A stretch of DNA of 36,114 nt. It comes from Pseudomonadota bacterium. GTDB lineage: Bacteria > Pseudomonadota > Gammaproteobacteria > Steroidobacterales > Steroidobacteraceae. The stretch is taken from contig JANXWS010000068.1 in NCBI GenBank assembly GCA_025351005.1, positions 1 to 36,114 of the forward strand, written 5' to 3'. The position numbers were made by a program, and so were the translations under genes. The notes beneath the pieces were generated by a model. The model did no database searches. It was not told where the DNA came from and saw nothing but the letters and a program-made list of their open reading frames with translations. Below are positions 32,476 to 36,114 of the stretch, piece by piece. The first letter of the stretch is position 1. Each line of letters starts with the position of its first letter.

Positions 32476-33165
32476 TCATCCGAGCGCGGCGAGAGTCGCG
32501 ACGATGACGACCGGGCCGGTCGGGCTGTCGGTAGGTGAGCCACCGGTCGGCTCGACGCTGACCGCGATCTGGTCCGACGCGAACAACGCCGCCCGCTGCA
32601 CGTCCGTGAGCGCCCGCTCGAGTTTGCCGCCGCTCGGCAGCAGGCCGAGCGATACAGGCTTCCTGCCGCGCGGCAGCGCCCACAGCTCGTAGGATTTCCC
32701 GGGCGCCAGCTGCACAGGGCCGACCACGCGGATCGTCAGTGCCGTGAGCTCCCTCGGTCGCTCGACTCGCCACTGCGGGTGTGCGGCGTCGGGTCCGAGC
32801 ACCGCGATCGACTGCAGAGGCGCCTGCCGTTCGTGAACGACGAGCCCGACGATGAGCGCCGCGGCCACCACACTGGCCGCGGCGGCCATCTGCCAGGTGC
32901 GCCACGTCGGCGGGCGGGGCGCGTTCGCGGCGCCCGCGCCGATCGCCCGTTGCCTGATCTCGGGCCAGACCCGCGCCGATGGCTGGACCGGTGCGAGCAC
33001 GCGGCTAAGCTCCGTCAAGTCGTCCTCCCAGCGATGCAGCGCCTGGCGCGCAGTCGCGCTCACAACGCACAGGCGCGCGAAGCGCGGCCGCGCCGGGCCT
33101 CGCAGCGTGCCGAGCACGTACTCGCCGGCCAGTTGCTCGAGCAGTTCCGGGTTCTCGTAGTTCAT
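32476..33165 (-). CDS. RskA-type anti-sigma factor
   Basis: A 229-residue protein. The cytoplasmic N-terminus (1-60, with LAGEYVLGTLRGPARPRFAR) is the anti-sigma-K type without zinc ligands. A membrane helix follows (about 92-111, WQMAAAASVVAAALIVGLVV). The periplasmic RskA domain has PGKSYELWALPRGRKPVSLG and ends with a Pro/Thr-rich segment and GPVVIVATL. Such proteins hold ECF sigma factors at the membrane until proteolysis of the outer and inner parts. The ATG at 33165 overlaps the stop of the sigma gene (ATGA), so the two are made together. Confidence 0.92.
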   Translation of the reverse strand: MNYENPELLEQLAGEYVLGTLRGPARPRFARLCVVSATARQALHRWEDDLTELSRVLAPVQPSARVWPEIRQRAIGAGAANAPRPPTWRTWQMAAAASVVAAALIVGLVVHERQAPLQSIAVLGPDAAHPQWRVERPRELTALTIRVVGPVQLAPGKSYELWALPRGRKPVSLGLLPSGGKLERALTDVQRAALFASDQIAVSVEPTGGSPTDSPTGPVVIVATLAALG

Positions 33166-33749
33166 GACTCGAGGCACCGTCGCAGGGCCAGCAGACTGCG
33201 CCGCACCCAGCTCTTGACCGTACCCAGCGGCTCACCGACCGCGCGCGCGATCTCGTGGTGCGTGAGCCCCTGCTCGTAGGCGAGCACGAGGCAACGCCGC
33301 TGCGGCGCGGCGATCAACTCGAGGCAGCGCCGCAGTGACGGGCCCATGCCGCCGGCCTCCGCATCCTCGGCCGGGCCCGCGACCCGGAATTGCGGCTCGA
33401 GCACCGCTTCCGTGTCGCTCAGAACCACGGTCGGCCGGCTGCGGCGCTGCAGGTCGATGGCGCGGTAGCGGGCGATCGAAACGAGCCAGGCGAGCGGCCG
33501 GCCGCGAATGTGGTCATATTGGCCCGCCTGTTGCCAAACCTTCACGAACACATCCTGCAGCACGTCCTCGGCAAGGTCGCGGCGCCTCAGCATCTTCATC
33601 AGCACGGCGAGCAGAATCGGCGCGACGCGGGCGTAAAGTGCCTCGAGGGCGGCCGCATCCTTCGCCGCGCAGCGCCCCAGTAGCGCTTCGAGCTCGGCGC
33701 TCTCCGGCTCGCCGGCCGCTCCCCGGCCCGTCTGCTGCACCTGGCTCAT
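33162..33749 (-). CDS. ECF sigma factor, SigK-like
   Basis: A 195-residue ECF sigma factor. Region 2 is about residues 32-104: MLRRRDLAEDVLQDVFVKVW, GRPLAWLVSIARYRAIDLQR. Region 4 is about 139-195, with the helix-turn-helix LTHHEIARAVGEPLGTVKSW. The composition and the RskA-type partner fit the SigK/ECF19-like group. The ATG at 33749 starts the usual length. Targets may include its own promoter and neighbouring genes, but no repeated ECF promoter motif was identified. Confidence 0.94.
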   Translation of the reverse strand: MSQVQQTGRGAAGEPESAELEALLGRCAAKDAAALEALYARVAPILLAVLMKMLRRRDLAEDVLQDVFVKVWQQAGQYDHIRGRPLAWLVSIARYRAIDLQRRSRPTVVLSDTEAVLEPQFRVAGPAEDAEAGGMGPSLRRCLELIAAPQRRCLVLAYEQGLTHHEIARAVGEPLGTVKSWVRRSLLALRRCLES

Positions 33750-33809
33750 GACCGCATCCTATAGAAGTCGCCGGGGTTCGGAACACTGGCCGCCGCGTGC
33801 ACGACGTCG

Positions 33810-34955
33810 TCACCCGACGCTGGCGCCGGTGACGCGGGCGACGAACCAGTAGACGGCGATGCAGCTGATGACGACCGCGCCGGCCGGCATGAAGGCGCGG
33901 CGGTATAGAGAAGTGTGACGCAGCAGGAACGCGGCCGGCAGAACCGCGGCGACGACGGCTAGCTGACCGATCTCCACGCCCGAATTGAAGCCGACGAGCG
34001 CCAGCACCAGGTTGGTACCGTGCAGGCCGAGGTCCGCGAGCACCGAGGCGAAGCCGAAGCCGTGGATGAGACCGAACGCGAACGCGACGACCCAGCGCCG
34101 GGTAGCGACGACGGGCCTCAGGTTGTTCAGCGACCCGAGCAACACCGTGACGGCGATGGCGGACTCGACCCAGCGCGCCGGCAGGTGCACCAGACCGAGT
34201 ACCGCGAGCGACAGCGTCAACGAGTGCGCGAGCGTGAAGCCCGTGACCACCTTGAGGACGTCGACCGCGGCTTCGCGCAGGCCCTCGCGCGCCTCCCAGC
34301 CTCTGCGCCCGTAACGCACGACCGCCGGGAACAGCAGCGTCAGCAGGAACAGGATGTGGTCGTAGCCCTTGAGGATGTGCCACACGCCCTCTGCCACGAA
34401 GTCCCGGAACTGGTGCCAGCGACCGGGCGCCGCGAGGTTCAGGGTCACGGCGGGCGAGTCCTTGCTGAGTACCTCGGCCTGCTGGTGGCCGTCAGCGACG
34501 ACGTCGAGGAGCCCGCGATGGGTGGGATCGAATTCGAACAGCAGCTGGTAGCGCACGGCGAGCTCGACCGGGCGCAGGCCGCAGTCGGCCCGGAAGCGCA
34601 ATACCGCGTAGTGGCCATCGACGTGTTCGTCCACCAGCAGATCGGTCAGCTCCGTCGTACAGCGATTGCGATCGCCGCGACCGATCGCCTCGAGCGCGAG
34701 GCGTGCGAAGGCATACCGGGAGATCCGCGCCTTCGCTGCCTTCAATTCGCCCCAAGTGATCGCGCCGTCCCGGTTCGCGTCGAGTCCGAGCGCGAAGTCG
34801 AGGTCGCGAAGCGCAATGTCCCATTGACCGTCGAGGACCGTACCGCGGGCGGGCATCGTCAGCGTCAGGTAGCTGTCGCTCGGTTTGTGCGCCGAGGCGC
34901 CGGCGGCCCAGAGGCCGAGCGCTACTGCAACGAATATGCGGAGCCACGCGCTCAC
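33810..34955 (-). CDS. HupE/UreJ family membrane protein with EF-hand
   Basis: A 381-residue protein. The signal peptide (IFVAVALGLWAAGASA) is followed by the HKPSDSYL start of HupE-related proteins. A canonical EF-hand loop lies at residues 59-70 (DANRDGAITWGE) in the outer domain. The C-terminal half has about seven membrane helices with the HupE/UreJ pattern: GVWHILKGYDHILFLLTLLF, FTLAHSLTLSLAVLGLV, ESAIAVTVLLGSLNNLRPVV, FAFGLIHGFGFASVLADLGL, and GFNSGVEIGQL. Conserved histidines suggest nickel or another metal; the EF-hand suggests calcium binding. The GTG at 34955 overlaps the TPR gene stop (GTGA). No hydrogenase or urease gene is present, so the classic role is not supported. Confidence 0.9.
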   Translation of the reverse strand: MSAWLRIFVAVALGLWAAGASAHKPSDSYLTLTMPARGTVLDGQWDIALRDLDFALGLDANRDGAITWGELKAAKARISRYAFARLALEAIGRGDRNRCTTELTDLLVDEHVDGHYAVLRFRADCGLRPVELAVRYQLLFEFDPTHRGLLDVVADGHQQAEVLSKDSPAVTLNLAAPGRWHQFRDFVAEGVWHILKGYDHILFLLTLLFPAVVRYGRRGWEAREGLREAAVDVLKVVTGFTLAHSLTLSLAVLGLVHLPARWVESAIAVTVLLGSLNNLRPVVATRRWVVAFAFGLIHGFGFASVLADLGLHGTNLVLALVGFNSGVEIGQLAVVAAVLPAAFLLRHTSLYRRAFMPAGAVVISCIAVYWFVARVTGASVG

Positions 34956-36114
34956 GGACGCCGCGCCGCGACCAGCATCCCGCGTGTCGGGAGTGTCCGG
35001 TCCTCGTACCGAGTCGCTGCAATCCAAGCGTCGATCACGGCGAGGTCCGCGCTCGAGGCCGCGCGCTCGGCCGCCGCGGCGTAGATCCTTAGATCGGCGG
35101 GTTCCTTTTGCACAGCCCAATTGCCGACGGCCGCCCGGAGTGCGGCCGGAGCATCGCCCTGCACCTCGAGCAGGAACATCGCTTGCTCGCGTTGGTGCGT
35201 GTAGTCGCGGTCGCGGACGGCCGCACGGATCCGTGCCTCGCACATGGCCGCCCAGCGGGCGGCGTCCGGGCTGCCCAGGCGCCGGCCGGCGATCGCAAGA
35301 CGCACCAGCAACCCGTCCTGGGCCTCGTTTCCCTGCAGCAATGCCAGCAGGTCGGCGGGCCGGCCGAGGCGCAGCAGCAGGTCGGCGTAGGCGGCCTTGA
35401 GGTACGGATCATTCGGAGTCGTCGCAAGCGCGTCCCGGAGATCCGCCTCCGCGGCCGCGCTGTCGCCGGTCCGCTCGGCCATATCGGCCAGCACCGAGCG
35501 CGTCCAGGAACGCAGCGCGTCCGGCAGCCGCGAAATGCCGCCGGCGAGGCTCGCCAGCGCGGCATAACTCGGGGCCAGCTGGCCGCTCCGCCCGTCGACG
35601 CTCTTCAGGCACGTGAGCGCCACGAGCTCATCGACGCTGCGCACCAGGCGCGCGCAGGCGCGGCGCGCTTCCGGGTAGCGGCCCTGCAGCTCGAGCAACG
35701 CGGCGCGGGTCAGCCAGGCCTGGCCGTCTAGCGGCGCCCGCGCCAGCGCCTCGTCCAGCAGTACCAGCGACGCATCGAACTGGTGGAGGTATTGCAATGC
35801 CGTCGCCTGCAGCACGAGTGCCTGCTCGGCAGGGCTGGACTGCGCAAGCCATGGAGCCAGCGTCGCCTCGGCATAGGCGATGAAGCGCGGGTCCCCGTCG
35901 CGCCGTCCGATTTCGATGTAGCCGGTGGCGAGTGCAAGCGCGGCCACCAGGTCGAACGGTCGCGCGGCCACCGCCGCGCGCAGTGGCGCCAGGCGTTCGA
36001 GCGCGGAGCGCGCCGGCACGCGCTCAAGAACCACGTCCTCGCCGGCCGGGTGGTAGGGCGACGCCGTCGCGGCGGCCGAACCAAGGATCACCAGCACGCA
36101 GCCGGTCGTGCGGA
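34952..36114 (-). CDS. TPR protein, 5' end beyond the window
   Basis: At least 387 residues, mostly tetratricopeptide-like helix pairs: LVLQATALQYLHQFDASLVL, LDEALARAPLDGQAWLTRAA, LADMAERTGDSAAAEADLRD, YLKAAYADLLLRLGRPADLL. The first visible part (TTGCVLVILGSAAATASPYH) looks like the end of a signal peptide, possibly a lipoprotein with a Cys, so the true start lies just past the right edge; GTG 36097 would cut the signal in half. It overlaps the HupE-like gene by four bases and should be made with it, probably as a periplasmic scaffold or assembly factor. Confidence 0.87.
   Translation of the reverse strand, partial: RTTGCVLVILGSAAATASPYHPAGEDVVLERVPARSALERLAPLRAAVAARPFDLVAALALATGYIEIGRRDGDPRFIAYAEATLAPWLAQSSPAEQALVLQATALQYLHQFDASLVLLDEALARAPLDGQAWLTRAALLELQGRYPEARRACARLVRSVDELVALTCLKSVDGRSGQLAPSYAALASLAGGISRLPDALRSWTRSVLADMAERTGDSAAAEADLRDALATTPNDPYLKAAYADLLLRLGRPADLLALLQGNEAQDGLLVRLAIAGRRLGSPDAARWAAMCEARIRAAVRDRDYTHQREQAMFLLEVQGDAPAALRAAVGNWAVQKEPADLRIYAAAAERAASSADLAVIDAWIAATRYEDRTLPTRGMLVAARRP

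Noticed and set aside
1..36114. CRISPR arrays, tRNA/rRNA genes, insertion sequences, phage genes
   Set aside because: No regularly spaced repeats, no cloverleaf sequences and no transposase, integrase or phage motifs were seen on either strand.

Overview
The window is very GC-rich, densely coded DNA with no rRNA, tRNA, CRISPR array, insertion sequence or phage genes. Lipoprotein and Tat-type signals, an outer-membrane porin, RskA-type anti-sigma factors and a DUF1800/DUF1501 pair point to a Gram-negative chromosome. A high-GC Pseudomonadota (possibly a Steroidobacter- or Nevskia-like gammaproteobacterium) is my inference; no marker gene here fixes the taxon.

Layout. 1-5400: a GntR-type repressor overlapping a slipin (SPFH) gene, with a perfect palindrome at its promoter; a secreted DUF3455 protein; an exported DUF255 thioredoxin-like protein; a bactofilin overlapping a zinc-ribbon gene. 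5683-12728: the most unusual block. It holds a subtilisin without a signal peptide and a small I9-inhibitor-like partner, facing an ECF sigma factor with a C-terminal membrane helix and its overlapping anti-sigma-like gene. Divergent from these are a large TPR-CHAT protease and a translationally coupled unknown protein. Two protease families around one membrane-linked sigma switch look like a proteolysis-controlled signalling locus.

12961-20000: a small unknown gene, a DUF1800 lipoprotein with a DUF1501 protein, a short-chain dehydrogenase, and on the minus strand an operon of BNR propeller, MoaD-like sulfur carrier and MoeZ-like adenylyltransferase/rhodanese. 20358-28440: DUF2934 protein, sulfatase, PH-SHOCT protein, DUF1801 protein, EamA transporter with a very His-rich tail, DUF998 membrane protein, secreted esterase and patatin-like phospholipase. 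28677-29003: a decayed PQQ-dehydrogenase-like pseudogene.

29315-32384: a porin, ZnuA-like binding protein and ABC-3 permease, apparently a zinc/manganese uptake operon without its ATPase. 32476-33749: a second ECF sigma/anti-sigma pair, of SigK/RskA type. 33810-36114: a HupE/UreJ membrane protein with an EF-hand loop, coupled to a TPR protein that runs off the right edge. Seven gene pairs overlap by four bases (ATGA or GTGA), so translational coupling is common. Start codons are often GTG or TTG; where Shine-Dalgarno spacing decided the start this is stated.
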